A DNA stretch of 64,000 nucleotides from 2-02-FULL-55-14 sp964534125 (lineage in GTDB: Bacteria; Bacteroidota; Ignavibacteria; UBA10030), in NCBI GenBank assembly GCA_964534125.1, contig CAZHOJ010000001.1:124001-188000 (forward strand), in the 5' to 3' direction. Below are positions 18,628 to 27,640 of this stretch, one piece after another. A model generated the notes under the pieces. The model saw nothing but the letters and a program-made list of their open reading frames with translations, ran no database searches and was not told the origin of the DNA. Made by a program: the position numbers and the translations under genes. Each line of letters starts with the position of its first letter. Within the stretch, counting starts at the first letter, position 1.

Positions 18628-18655
18628 TTGACGCAGGTCCGGGCTGGCATATCAA
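18628..18655 (+). promoter_or_regulatory. probable sigma70 promoter of the DUF6600-like gene
   Basis: TTGACG (18628-18633), 16-bp spacer, TATCAA (18650-18655), followed 45 bp later by the start codon. Confidence 0.5.
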
Positions 18656-18700
18656 TTGCGCCTCTTCTGACAGACAGCCGAAATCCTCGAAGGTGGCAAC

Positions 18701-19720
18701 ATGAAACCGATACTTACTCTCAGCACAGCGATCATCCTCCTCGGACTAGCCGCGTCCGACCGTGCCGTCGCTGATCCGATCACCGAATATCATGACGATG
18801 ACCACGAGATGTTCTATGATGATCTTCTCCCCTATGGCGAGTGGATCGCGCTCGAGCCGGGACTCCATGTGTGGCGTCCCCGATCCGTCCATTATGATTG
18901 GCAGCCGTACTCCCACGGTCGCTGGGTCTGGACCCGGCATGGATGGTACTGGATGAGCAGCGAGCCCTTCGGTTGGGCGGTGTTCCACTACGGACGCTGG
19001 TCGATGCATCCGCGATACGGATGGGTCTGGTATCCTGACCGTGTGTGGGGGCCGGCATGGGTCGAATGGCGCTATGGCGACGCATATGTCGGCTGGGCAC
19101 CACTTCCACCGCTGGCGGTCTTCCACGTGACGTTCGGGATCCGATTCACACGCCATTGGGTCGCACCGGTGCATTCATGGTGCTTCGTCCCATATGCCTC
19201 GTTCGGTTCCGTCATTCGACGCGACCATATCCTTCCATACGAACGAGTCCGGCGGATCATCGGCACGACGCGCCGCGGACGCACTGCTTGGATAGAGCGC
19301 GACATGATCGTCAACAGAGGAATCGACAGGGATCTCATCGAGCGACGGGGAGGCACCCGGATACGGGAGTATGAGGTCGGGACGTCAGCCCGCGGACGGT
19401 CGGAGGAGATACGCAACGGGAGGATCGAATCGTACCGACCCGATCGGGACAGCGACCGCATCGAAGCTGTGACGCGGACACCCGGAACCGACACCCGTCA
19501 GGTCGAGGGAACCAGGCAGACATCCGGACGGAGTGAATCCCGGCGGGAGAACATCACGAGGCCGCAGCAGGATCAGCGTCAGTCACCTCAGCCAGCGCAG
19601 CGGCCGGGTGTGCGGGACAGACGCGTGGCCCCGAGTGTCCGCAGTCAGCCGGAACGGAGCGCTCCCTCGCAACCCAGCAGGCCCCCCGACCGGACCACAC
19701 GACGGAACCGGGACAACTGA
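18701..19720 (+). CDS. exported Trp/Tyr-rich protein, DUF6600-like, with basic tail
   Basis: A 339-residue protein with a signal peptide ending near ASDRAVA. Residues about 30-190 carry repeated aromatic motifs: LLPYGEWIALEPGLHVWRP, GRWVWTRHGWYWMSSEPFGW, GRWSMHPRYGWVWYPDRVWG and AWVEWRYGDAYVGWAPLPP, the signature of DUF6600-type envelope proteins. The last 130 residues are Arg-, Gln-, Pro- and Ser-rich and probably disordered. The family function is not known; location should be periplasm or outer membrane. The ribosome-binding site is GAAGGTGG. Confidence 0.8.
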   Translation: MKPILTLSTAIILLGLAASDRAVADPITEYHDDDHEMFYDDLLPYGEWIALEPGLHVWRPRSVHYDWQPYSHGRWVWTRHGWYWMSSEPFGWAVFHYGRWSMHPRYGWVWYPDRVWGPAWVEWRYGDAYVGWAPLPPLAVFHVTFGIRFTRHWVAPVHSWCFVPYASFGSVIRRDHILPYERVRRIIGTTRRGRTAWIERDMIVNRGIDRDLIERRGGTRIREYEVGTSARGRSEEIRNGRIESYRPDRDSDRIEAVTRTPGTDTRQVEGTRQTSGRSESRRENITRPQQDQRQSPQPAQRPGVRDRRVAPSVRSQPERSAPSQPSRPPDRTTRRNRDN

Positions 19721-19761
19721 CCGCACCGACGAACCTTCACACTGCACGTACACAAACGAAG

Positions 19762-19790
19762 ATCCCCGGCACACAGCCGGGGATTTCTTT
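19762..19790 (+). terminator. intrinsic terminator after the DUF6600-like gene
   Basis: ATCCCCGGC and GCCGGGGAT form a perfect 9-bp stem with a five-base loop, followed by TTCTTT. It lies between two converging genes and may also stop rluD transcripts, though the T-run on that side is weak. Confidence 0.85.
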
Positions 19791-19823
19791 ATCGCTGACG
19801 GGAAGGCCTTTCTTCTGAGCCCG

Positions 19824-20825
19824 CTATTTCTCCGCGGTGGCATCATTGTCCAGTCGTGACACAAGCTCCTGCATGTCGCGAGGAAGCTCCGATCCGAACC
19901 TCATCATCTCCCTCGTGACCGGATGCTCGAATCCGATCGTCCGGGCATGGAGCGCCTGGCGCTGCATGAGTTTCAGGAGGTTTGCCGCCTGCTGGGAACG
20001 CTTTCCTGTCAGTCCGCCCCACGTCGCGCTCCGGCCGCCGTACGTCGCATCGCCGAAGACCGGATGCCCGATGTGGGCAAGATGGACACGGATCTGGTGC
20101 GTGCGTCCGGTGAGCAGCTTCAATTGCAGCATCGACAGAAAGCGCCACGTCGTTGTCACCTCGAAGCCGGTCGTCGCCGGCTTTCCACCCCTTGTCACCG
20201 CCACCTTCTTCCTGTCGCGTTTGCTCCGCGCGAGCGCTGCGTCGATCGATCCCTGGTGCGTCCGCATCCTACCCCAGACGACGGCCTGATATTCCCTCTC
20301 AATGGACCGCCGCGCAAACTGGCCTGCAAGATGCGCATGCGCCGCATCTTTCTTTGCCACCACCAGCAAGCCGGAGGTATCCTTATCGAGCCGGTGCACG
20401 ATGCCCGGCCGGAGTCGCTCAGCCCCGCTGCCCAGGGACGCGCAATGATGCAGGAGGGCATTGACCAGGGTTCCGGTGTAGTGCCCATATGCAGGATGCG
20501 TCACCATGCCGGCAGGCTTGTTCACAACGAGCAATGCATCATCCTCGTACACGATGTCGAGCGGGATCGGCTCCGGAAGGACATCCGGCGGTGGCGTACC
20601 CGGGATAACAACGACGATCTCATCCCCCGGCTGCACCTGGTAGCTTGGGCGAGCGGACTTTCCGTTGACGGTCACCCACCCGGCATCGATGCCCTGCCGC
20701 ACCTTGGACCGCGTTGCGTTCTCGATCTGATGGGTGAGATAGACGTCGAGCCGGATCCGCTGCTGGCCCTGCGCTGCGGTCAGACGGATGGTCTCGCGAA
20801 TGCCTGCGTCGGGGGAGGTGACCAT
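19824..20825 (-). CDS. rluD: RluA/RluD-family 23S rRNA pseudouridine synthase
   Basis: A 333-residue protein with an N-terminal S4 RNA-binding domain (RLDVYLTHQIENATRSKVRQG... VTVNGKSARPSYQVQPGDEI) and the catalytic domain with the Asp motif GIVHRLDKDTSGLLVVAK near residue 145, then LLTGRTHQIRVHLAHIGHPVFGD. RluD-type enzymes modify U1911/1915/1917 of helix 69 of 23S rRNA; the exact target here is inference. It starts 4 bp after lspA, an arrangement seen in many bacteria. Confidence 0.92.
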   Translation of the reverse strand: MVTSPDAGIRETIRLTAAQGQQRIRLDVYLTHQIENATRSKVRQGIDAGWVTVNGKSARPSYQVQPGDEIVVVIPGTPPPDVLPEPIPLDIVYEDDALLVVNKPAGMVTHPAYGHYTGTLVNALLHHCASLGSGAERLRPGIVHRLDKDTSGLLVVAKKDAAHAHLAGQFARRSIEREYQAVVWGRMRTHQGSIDAALARSKRDRKKVAVTRGGKPATTGFEVTTTWRFLSMLQLKLLTGRTHQIRVHLAHIGHPVFGDATYGGRSATWGGLTGKRSQQAANLLKLMQRQALHARTIGFEHPVTREMMRFGSELPRDMQELVSRLDNDATAEK

Positions 20826-20829
20826 CCGG

Positions 20830-21441
20830 TCACGAAGCTGAGGGTCCCGCCGTCGTTTCTTCGGACGGCACGGGCACTTGATCTGCGTCGGGCTCCTTCG
20901 CCCTGTTGTCGGGCAGGAGCCATTGGGAAAGGAGCATCAGCGCGACACCGCAGGAGACCGCAGTGTCGGCGATATTGAACACGAACCACCGGGTAAGTTC
21001 GAAACCGGCAAAGGAGATATCGAAGAAGTCGACGTCCAGAAAATCGACGACCTTCCCGTACAGGAGGGGACCTTCCCCGAAGATGACGCCATAGAAGACC
21101 CGGTCGATGAGGTTGCCGATCGCGCCTCCGAGGATGAAAGCGAGCGAAAGCCGCATCGGGAACGGGTCGGTGCGGATCGTGTACAGGTAATATGTGATGC
21201 CGATGGCTGCGGCGAGAGTGAAGAGGGTGAGGAACAACTTGCTCCCGGCATCGATGCCGAAGGCCATGCCGGGATTCTCGACGAACGTGATACGGAAGAC
21301 GTCACCCAGGAGCGGGATACTCTCGCCAACCTGCAGACCTGTGTGATAGAGGTTCAGCGACGGCAGGGCAAACCCCTTGACGAGGAGCTTGGTCGCCTGA
21401 TCGATGGCAACGATGACGCCGGTAACGATGAGAACGCGCAC
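20830..21441 (-). CDS. lspA: lipoprotein signal peptidase (signal peptidase II)
   Basis: A 203-residue inner-membrane aspartyl protease with four membrane segments. The two catalytic aspartates lie in GGAIGNLIDRV (Asp113) and FVFNIADTAVSCG (Asp159); the ITFVENPGMAFGI stretch is also family-typical. It removes signal peptides from lipidated prolipoproteins, of which this window encodes several. The C terminus has about 30 extra polar residues. It follows the DksA-like gene by 21 bp. Confidence 0.95.
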   Translation of the reverse strand: MRVLIVTGVIVAIDQATKLLVKGFALPSLNLYHTGLQVGESIPLLGDVFRITFVENPGMAFGIDAGSKLFLTLFTLAAAIGITYYLYTIRTDPFPMRLSLAFILGGAIGNLIDRVFYGVIFGEGPLLYGKVVDFLDVDFFDISFAGFELTRWFVFNIADTAVSCGVALMLLSQWLLPDNRAKEPDADQVPVPSEETTAGPSAS

Positions 21442-21462
21442 AGCAGCCCTCCCTCGAGTGGA

Positions 21463-21939
21463 TCAGACCCGCTGTCCGCCGGCCTTCTTCAACTTGCACT
21501 GGACGCACTGCTGTGTGTGGGGCACAGCTTCAAGGCGCTCCTTCTCGATGAGCTTGCCGCATTCCGTGCACCAGCCGTAATTGTCAGCGTCGATACGCTT
21601 CAGGGCATCGTCGAGATAGTTGAGGAACTTTCCTTCGCGCGACGCGAACAGGAAGACCTTCTCGCGCTCCATTGCATCGGTCCCCTGCTCCATGTGGAGA
21701 GAGTACGTCGAGCTCTCGTTCGCATACTCACCCGTCTCGACATCCATCATGCTTGCCTTGAGCGACTCCAGCTCTTCGAGGATCTCTTTCCGCTTTTCCT
21801 GGATGATGCGCTTGAAGTGTTCGAGATCCCTGACGCCATACCCTTTCCCGCGACGCAGGACCTTCTTCGGCTCAGCGGCAGAGGCAGCCCGCGCAGCCGA
21901 TGCGGGGGGCGCTATTCTTTCACGTGCTTTCGTACCCAT
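21463..21939 (-). CDS. DksA/TraR-type zinc-finger protein
   Basis: A 158-residue protein with a basic Ala-rich N terminus, a helical coiled-coil segment (HFKRIIQEKRKEILEELESL), and the C4 zinc finger WCTECGKLIEKERLEAVPH followed by QQCVQCK. DksA-like proteins bind the RNA polymerase secondary channel and modulate initiation with ppGpp, but the coiled-coil tip needed for that activity cannot be judged by eye, so I do not assign dksA itself. Cotranscribed with lspA and rluD downstream. Confidence 0.85.
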   Translation of the reverse strand: MGTKARERIAPPASAARAASAAEPKKVLRRGKGYGVRDLEHFKRIIQEKRKEILEELESLKASMMDVETGEYANESSTYSLHMEQGTDAMEREKVFLFASREGKFLNYLDDALKRIDADNYGWCTECGKLIEKERLEAVPHTQQCVQCKLKKAGGQRV

Positions 21940-22000
21940 TACATATCTCCTACGCCAACGATTCTCTTCACAATTCTCACAGTGGAGCGACTAAATTACA

Positions 22001-25000
22001 CTAAATCTTCGTAACTGCAACCTCGACCTTTTCTCCGTTAATGTCAACGGACTCACCCAGAGAACCAGTGTGCCCGTCTTCCACCCGTACTTCCTCCGCA
22101 AGCGTTTCGCTGCAAATGTAGGCAGACAAACGGGTCAGGGCCTCCGCGACTGCCGCACCGCAGCGAACGCGTATGCGGATACGGTCGGTGACCTCTAGCC
22201 CCGTCTCCTTTCGGAGATTCTGGACCCGGTTGACGAACTCGCGCGCGATACCCTCCTGCCTGAGCTCATCGGTCAGGGTGGTGTCGAGCGCAACAGTGAT
22301 GGCACCTTCCGATGCGACCAGCCACCCCGGGATATCCTCATGCAGGATCTCGACATCCTCGCGAGTGATGACCACCTCGGAACCATCGACCTGTATCCGA
22401 AGGTCCTGACCGGCTTCGAGGGATGCAAGCTGCGTCGAACTGAGGTCCCGCACCTGCGCGGCAACCTTCTGGACGTTCTTCCCGTGTTTGGCCCCGAGAG
22501 AACGGAAATTCGGCTTCGGCTTGCGCCGGATGACGACCGATTCCTGGTCGACGAATTCCAGGTCCCTGACGTTCACCTCCTCGAGAATGACGGCCTTCAT
22601 GTATTCGATGTCAGCACGCTCCTTTTCGGAGAAGACGGGCAGGAGTATCCGCTGCAACGGCTGCCGGACCTTGAGCTTCGTCCGCTCCCGCATCGAGCGC
22701 ACCAGGCTGGCGATGAGCATCGCCCGTTCCATGCGTGACTCGAGCGCCGTGTCGATCAGTTCTTTCCTGGCGACGGGGAACGCTTCAAGGTGCACCGACG
22801 ACCCGGCCTCCCCCTCTCCCGTCCCCGTCAGGCTCCTGAAGAGGTCCTCTGCTGTGAACGGAGCGAACGGAGCGATGAGCAGCGACAGGCTATGGAGGCA
22901 CTCGTACAGTGTCTGGTAGGCCGCGTCCTTGTCCCTTCCCTTCTCGCTCTTCCAGAAGCGCCGCCGGTTCCGCCGCACATACCAGTTCGAGAGCTGGTCC
23001 ACCGTGAAGTCTGTGATGGCGCGGGCCGCCCGGGTGAGGTCGTAGGCATCGAGGCTTGCGGTCACCTGCAGGATGAGCGACTGCAGTTCCGACAGGATCC
23101 ATCGATCGATCTCAGCGCGTTCCGCATACGGAACGAGCGGCCGGCGATGGTCGAAGCCATCGATGTTCGCATACAGCGCGAAGAAGGAATACGTGTTCGA
23201 AAGCGTGCTGAAGAATTTCCGCTGGACCTCGGCGATCCCCTCCTCATCGAAGAGCGTGGGGCGCCAGACAGGGCTGTTGGAGAGAAGATACCAGCGCGTC
23301 GCGTCGGCACCATACGTGCCGATAAGCCCGAACGGGTCGACCGTGTTCCCCTTCGATTTGGACATCTTCTGCCCGGTCTTGTCGAGGATGAGCTCGTTGA
23401 CCAGGACGTTCCTGTAGGCCGGCTTGTCGAACAGGAAGGTGCCGATGGAATGCAGCGTATAGAACCAGCCGCGGGTCTGGTCGATGCCCTCGGAGATGAA
23501 GTCACCCGGGTAGGACCGTTCGAAGACATCCTTGTTCTCGAAGGGGTAGTGCCACTGGGCGAACGGCATGGATCCCGAGTCGAACCAGACGTCGATCAGC
23601 TCGGGTGTCCGTCTCATCGTTCCTCCGCATGAGCACGTGAACGTCACCCCATCGACGAACGGCTTATGCAGGTCGAGCGGTTCAGGGAGATGCCCACCCT
23701 CTTTCAGGTCGGCGATGCTCCCGACACATTTTTGTTTTCTGCACGATTCACAGATCCAGATGGGCAGCGGTGTCCCCCAGAAACGGTCACGGGAGAGCGC
23801 CCAGTCCTTGTTCTCGTCGAGCCAGTTACCGAACCGTCCGGTCCCGACCTCAGGCGGGTACCACTTGATGGTGGCATTCAGCTCGCTCATCCTCTTCGCA
23901 TACGACGTCGTCCTGATGTACCAGGAATCCCGCGCATAATACAGGAGCGGCGAAGAGCAGCGCCAGCAGTGCGGATAGCTGTGTTCGTATTGTTCCTTCC
24001 GGAACAGGAGGCCGCGCTGCTTCAGGTGCGCAATGATCTCCTTGTCGGCGTCCTTGACGAACTGGCCGGCAAAATCGGTGACCGCTGGCTCGAACTCACC
24101 GGAAGCATTGACAGGATGGATGACGGGCAGCCCGAACGTTCGGCCCGCCTGATAATCATCCTCACCATACGCAGGGGCCATGTGCACGATGCCCGTGCCA
24201 TCCTCCGTCGTCACGAACCCGGCCGGCACGACGTACCACCCCTTTTCATTCACCTCGTGATATGAAAAGAGGCGTTCATACTCCATCCCTTCGAGGGCCT
24301 TGCCTTTGTGCCGTTCGAGCACGGGCGCATCCTCACCCACGACCGAACGACGCGCATCGGCCAGGATGAGATGCTCCCCGTTGTGGTCGACGGTGACATA
24401 GTCGACATCAGGATGGATCGCAAGAGCGACGTTGGATATGAGCGTCCATGGGGTCGTTGTCCAGACGAGGAACCAGGTGTTCTCCTTCCCTTTCACTTTC
24501 ATCTTCACATAGACTGAGGGGTCCTTGACGTCCTTATAGCCGAGCGAAACCTCATGGCTCGAGAGCGGCGTCTCGCACCGGGGACAGTACGGCTGGATCT
24601 TGAATCCCTTGTAGATCATCCCCTTGTCGAAGTACTGCCTGAGGGCCCACCACACCGATTCGATGTATTCGTTCTCGAACGTCACGTAGGGTGCGCTCAG
24701 GTCGACCCAATACCCCATATCGCGCGTCATGCGCTCCCAGTCTTCCTTGTACTTCCAGACCGAGCGTTTGCATTCCTCGTTGAAGGCTGCGATTCCGTAC
24801 TTGACGATCTCGTCCTTATGCTTGAAGCCGAGCATCTTCTCGACCTCGATCTCCACCGGAAGGCCGTGGGTGTCCCAGCCGGCCTTTCGCGGCACCTTAT
24901 ATCCCTTCATCGTCTTGTAGCGGCAGACGAGGTCCTTGAGCGTACGGCTCATGACATGATGGATGCCCGGCCGGCCATTGGCGGTCGGCGGACCTTCGTA

Positions 25001-25129
25001 GAAGGAGAAGACCTCGGCGCCATCGCGGGCGGAGATGCTGCGCGCGAACACATCGTTCGCATCCCAGAAGGCCTGGACCTGCTGTTCGAGTTCGGACGGA
25101 GAACGTTTTGTTGGATGTTGCGGATACAT
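22001..25129 (-). CDS. ileS: isoleucyl-tRNA synthetase, probably type 2
   Basis: A 1042-residue class I synthetase. The HIGH-equivalent is GRPGIHHVMSR near residue 53, the editing domain carries GWDTHGLP upstream and VVPAGFVTTEDGTGIVHMAP, and the KMSKS loop is intact (GQKMSKSKGNTVDPFG). The stretch PYCPRCETPLSSHEVSLGYKDV and the long C-terminal region without the terminal zinc ribbon of the E. coli type point to the eukaryote-like type 2 IleRS, which in other bacteria resists mupirocin. The type assignment is inference from these motifs. Confidence 0.95.
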   Translation of the reverse strand: MYPQHPTKRSPSELEQQVQAFWDANDVFARSISARDGAEVFSFYEGPPTANGRPGIHHVMSRTLKDLVCRYKTMKGYKVPRKAGWDTHGLPVEIEVEKMLGFKHKDEIVKYGIAAFNEECKRSVWKYKEDWERMTRDMGYWVDLSAPYVTFENEYIESVWWALRQYFDKGMIYKGFKIQPYCPRCETPLSSHEVSLGYKDVKDPSVYVKMKVKGKENTWFLVWTTTPWTLISNVALAIHPDVDYVTVDHNGEHLILADARRSVVGEDAPVLERHKGKALEGMEYERLFSYHEVNEKGWYVVPAGFVTTEDGTGIVHMAPAYGEDDYQAGRTFGLPVIHPVNASGEFEPAVTDFAGQFVKDADKEIIAHLKQRGLLFRKEQYEHSYPHCWRCSSPLLYYARDSWYIRTTSYAKRMSELNATIKWYPPEVGTGRFGNWLDENKDWALSRDRFWGTPLPIWICESCRKQKCVGSIADLKEGGHLPEPLDLHKPFVDGVTFTCSCGGTMRRTPELIDVWFDSGSMPFAQWHYPFENKDVFERSYPGDFISEGIDQTRGWFYTLHSIGTFLFDKPAYRNVLVNELILDKTGQKMSKSKGNTVDPFGLIGTYGADATRWYLLSNSPVWRPTLFDEEGIAEVQRKFFSTLSNTYSFFALYANIDGFDHRRPLVPYAERAEIDRWILSELQSLILQVTASLDAYDLTRAARAITDFTVDQLSNWYVRRNRRRFWKSEKGRDKDAAYQTLYECLHSLSLLIAPFAPFTAEDLFRSLTGTGEGEAGSSVHLEAFPVARKELIDTALESRMERAMLIASLVRSMRERTKLKVRQPLQRILLPVFSEKERADIEYMKAVILEEVNVRDLEFVDQESVVIRRKPKPNFRSLGAKHGKNVQKVAAQVRDLSSTQLASLEAGQDLRIQVDGSEVVITREDVEILHEDIPGWLVASEGAITVALDTTLTDELRQEGIAREFVNRVQNLRKETGLEVTDRIRIRVRCGAAVAEALTRLSAYICSETLAEEVRVEDGHTGSLGESVDINGEKVEVAVTKI

Positions 25130-25142
25130 AGGCTCTGCGTTG

Positions 25143-25385
25143 TTACTTCTTTGTAAGATATTGATAGATCCAGACAGCGAGGGTCAACACAAGGCTCAGG
25201 AGGACACTCGTCGTCAGTGGAATGTACACATCCCACTCATCCTTCCGGATATGAATGTCACCCGGCAGCTTTCCCAGGAACGGGACCTTCGGAGCGACCA
25301 GAAGCACGAGGCCGACAACGACCATGACCGCACCGACGGCGGCCAGATATCTGCCGACGGTCTGCATCGGTTCCGACATATCCAT
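25143..25385 (-). CDS. small two-helix membrane protein, DUF2905 family
   Basis: Eighty residues with two membrane segments (about 11-31 and 56-76) separated by the motif PFLGKLPGDIHIRKD, characteristic of DUF2905. Function unknown. It begins in a TAATG overlap with the end of the purine nucleoside phosphorylase gene; an in-frame ATG two codons later is equally possible. Confidence 0.85.
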   Translation of the reverse strand: MDMSEPMQTVGRYLAAVGAVMVVVGLVLLVAPKVPFLGKLPGDIHIRKDEWDVYIPLTTSVLLSLVLTLAVWIYQYLTKK

Positions 25386-26236
25386 TACCGGCGACGGGCA
25401 GGGCGGCGGGACGGAAGCCGGCGAACGACCTCCTTCATGAGGGCGGTCATCCTGGGCTCAGTGGTCCGGGCCACCCGGATGACCTCTTCCAGGGTCACGG
25501 GCTGCAGCGAATCGGGGAAGCACTCGTCCGTCAGGATAGAGCACCCGAGCACGTCCATATCCATATGCCGTGCGACGATCGTCTCCGGCACCGTGGACAT
25601 GCCCACGGCGTCTGCTCCAATGATCCGCAGGAACCGGTACTCCGCCCGCGTCTCGAGCATCGGCCCCTGCATAGCGACATAGACGCCCCGCTGCAGGGGT
25701 ATCTTCAGGTCGAGCGCCGCTGTGCGGGCGAGGTCCTGCAGATGGGACGCGTACGGCTCCGACATATCCGGGAACCGGGGCCCGAGGGAATCATCGTTCG
25801 GGCCGATAAGCGGATTATCACCCAGCAGGTTGATGTGGTCGGTCATGAGCATCACATCCCCGCGGGAGAAGAGCGGATTGAGCGCCCCAGCAGCGTTCGA
25901 GATGAGCAGCGTCCGTACGCCGAGGAATTTCATGACCCGCACGGGGAACGTGACCTCCCCGAGGCTGTACCCTTCGTACAGGTGGAACCTCCCCTGCATC
26001 GCTACGACCTGTTTGCCGGCCAGCGTCCCGAAGAGCAACCTCCCCGAATGAGACTCGACGGTCGAGACGGGGAAGTGCGGAATGTCTCCGTATGGGATAC
26101 GGACCTTCACCGACATCTCCCTGGCCAGGCCTCCCAGGCCGGTACCGAGGATAATGCCGACAGCCGGGCGCGCCGACGTCTTCGAGCGTATGAAGGCGAC
26201 CGCGTCGCCGATCTTCTTTCTCAGGTCAGAGCTCAC
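25385..26236 (-). CDS. purine-nucleoside phosphorylase
   Basis: A 283-residue protein of the trimeric PNP/MTAP family: GIILGTGLGGLA at the phosphate site, SHSGRLLFGTLAGKQVVAMQGRFHLYEGY, LLISNAAGALNP, and the base-binding AMQGPMLETRAEYRFLR followed by GADAVGMSTVPETIVA. It splits purine nucleosides with phosphate to base and ribose-1-phosphate in salvage. The start overlaps the divIVA stop by ATGA. Confidence 0.93.
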   Translation of the reverse strand: MSSDLRKKIGDAVAFIRSKTSARPAVGIILGTGLGGLAREMSVKVRIPYGDIPHFPVSTVESHSGRLLFGTLAGKQVVAMQGRFHLYEGYSLGEVTFPVRVMKFLGVRTLLISNAAGALNPLFSRGDVMLMTDHINLLGDNPLIGPNDDSLGPRFPDMSEPYASHLQDLARTAALDLKIPLQRGVYVAMQGPMLETRAEYRFLRIIGADAVGMSTVPETIVARHMDMDVLGCSILTDECFPDSLQPVTLEEVIRVARTTEPRMTALMKEVVRRLPSRRPARRR

Positions 26237-26763
26237 AGCTTTTTCAGGATATCGTCAAGTGCGAGTTTCGTTTTGCCGGATCCTTTTGAGGTGTCACGGG
26301 AGGATCCATCGTCGTCATCGATCTCGAGCGCACGAATGAGGTCGAGCTCCGACGAAAGAAGGATCTTCAGCCTGCTGATCACAGATTCCTTGCGCGCCTT
26401 CATGGAGGAGATCTCTTCCTTGATCCGCGCGAAGTCTGTGCGAGCGGAGTCGACGATCTGCTGCGCCTTGAGCTCCGCCTCTTTGATGATGAGATCTGCC
26501 TCTTTCCGCGAATTCTCGATCGACTTCCCGCTCGTTTCCTGCGCCTGGAGGAGCGTCTGCTGCAGCGTCTTCTCCATCTGCTTGTAGTCAGCCAGCTGGG
26601 TCTCCATCTCGATGAGCTTGTCCCGCAGGTGCTTGTTCTCGCCGAGAACATCCTCGAGGTCGTTGGAAACCATGTCCAGGAAGGTCTCCACTTCGACGCT
26701 GTCGTACCCCCGCATGACCTTCTTGAACTGTTGCCGCTTGATTTCGAGAGGGGTGATCTTCAT
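26233..26763 (-). CDS. divIVA: DivIVA-domain coiled-coil protein
   Basis: A 176-residue protein whose N terminus (MKITPLEIKRQQFKKVMRGYDSVEVETFLD) is the DivIVA lipid-binding head, followed by coiled coil to about residue 150 and a polar tail. DivIVA proteins gather at curved membrane, poles or septa and recruit partners. Downstream of yggS by 7 bp, matching the yggS-divIVA association common in Gram-positive division clusters, though no ftsZ cluster is near. Confidence 0.88.
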   Translation of the reverse strand: MKITPLEIKRQQFKKVMRGYDSVEVETFLDMVSNDLEDVLGENKHLRDKLIEMETQLADYKQMEKTLQQTLLQAQETSGKSIENSRKEADLIIKEAELKAQQIVDSARTDFARIKEEISSMKARKESVISRLKILLSSELDLIRALEIDDDDGSSRDTSKGSGKTKLALDDILKKL

Positions 26764-26770
26764 ACGATCC

Positions 26771-27475
26771 TCATTGAGCGTGGGGTGTCCGTTGACCGAA
26801 TATCGCTGTCCCGATCCGGATGATGGTCGCTCCTTCCCGGATAGCGACCTGATAATCAGAGGTCATGCCCATCGACAGTTCATCGAAGGTCATCCTCTGC
26901 GGGGCCTCCTGGCGCATCATGGCCTGCAGGCGTCTCAGCTCTCTGAACGACGGGCACGCATCTTCAGGGTCTTCAGAGAAGGGGCCCATCGTCATGAGAC
27001 CCCGCACCCTGATGCGGTCGAGCCCATCCAACTCCTTCACGAACGGAAGGAGCCGGTCAGGTGGCAGTCCGGATTTCGTCGCCTCGTCCGTCGTGTGGAC
27101 CTCAACGAGTACATCCACTGTCTGGTCCGCCGCCTCGCCCCGCTTCTGGAGTTCGCGGGCAAGGGATATACGGTCGAGCGAATGGATCAGATGCGTCCGG
27201 CCGACGACCTCGCGGGCCTTGTTCGATTGCAGATGCCCTATGAAATGCCATTTCACACCGAGGTCACGGAGCTCCGCCTCTTTCCGCCGGAACTCCTGGG
27301 CATAGTTCTCACCAAAATGGCTTTGCCCTGCCTCAATGGCCTCTCTGATCCGGACCGCATCGAAGGTTTTCGATACAGCAACGATCAGAATGCCGTCCGG
27401 ATCCCGGCCGCATGACAGGGCGGCATTCCTAACGCTTTGCCGAACGGCGGCCAGATGTTCTGCAACAGAACCCAT
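26771..27475 (-). CDS. yggS: YggS-family pyridoxal-phosphate homeostasis protein
   Basis: Started at ATG 27475 (MGSVAEHLAAVRQSV); the frame extends further upstream but over the promoter. The 234-residue protein contains the PLP-lysine strand ILIVAVSKTF near residue 33, HFGENYAQEF, KWHFIGHLQSNKAR and GLMTMGPFSED, and ends with the phosphate-binding SMGMTSDYQVAIREGATIIRIG. It binds PLP without known catalysis and buffers the cofactor. The start lies only about 14 bp from the -10 box, implying a very short leader. Confidence 0.93.
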   Translation of the reverse strand: MGSVAEHLAAVRQSVRNAALSCGRDPDGILIVAVSKTFDAVRIREAIEAGQSHFGENYAQEFRRKEAELRDLGVKWHFIGHLQSNKAREVVGRTHLIHSLDRISLARELQKRGEAADQTVDVLVEVHTTDEATKSGLPPDRLLPFVKELDGLDRIRVRGLMTMGPFSEDPEDACPSFRELRRLQAMMRQEAPQRMTFDELSMGMTSDYQVAIREGATIIRIGTAIFGQRTPHAQ

Positions 27476-27488
27476 CTTGTAGCTTGTA

Positions 27489-27517
27489 AATATACTCGCC
27501 GGAGGCCCGAATTGCAA
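27489..27517 (-). promoter_or_regulatory. sigma70 promoter for yggS-divIVA-pnp
   Basis: TTGCAA (27517-27512), a 17-bp spacer and TATATT (27494-27489) on the reverse strand. A start about 7 bp on would leave a leader of roughly 7 bases before the yggS ATG, and no Shine-Dalgarno is visible there. Confidence 0.65.
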
Positions 27518-27640
27518 CGAAATCGAGGATAACGTTTTATCAGAAAACCCTTTACATTGCCTTATTCAATCGTTACTTGACTTCGCCTCCAAATCTTTCT
27601 TTATTGATAATAGCTCGTTTCACCAAGCAACAGGCCCCGG

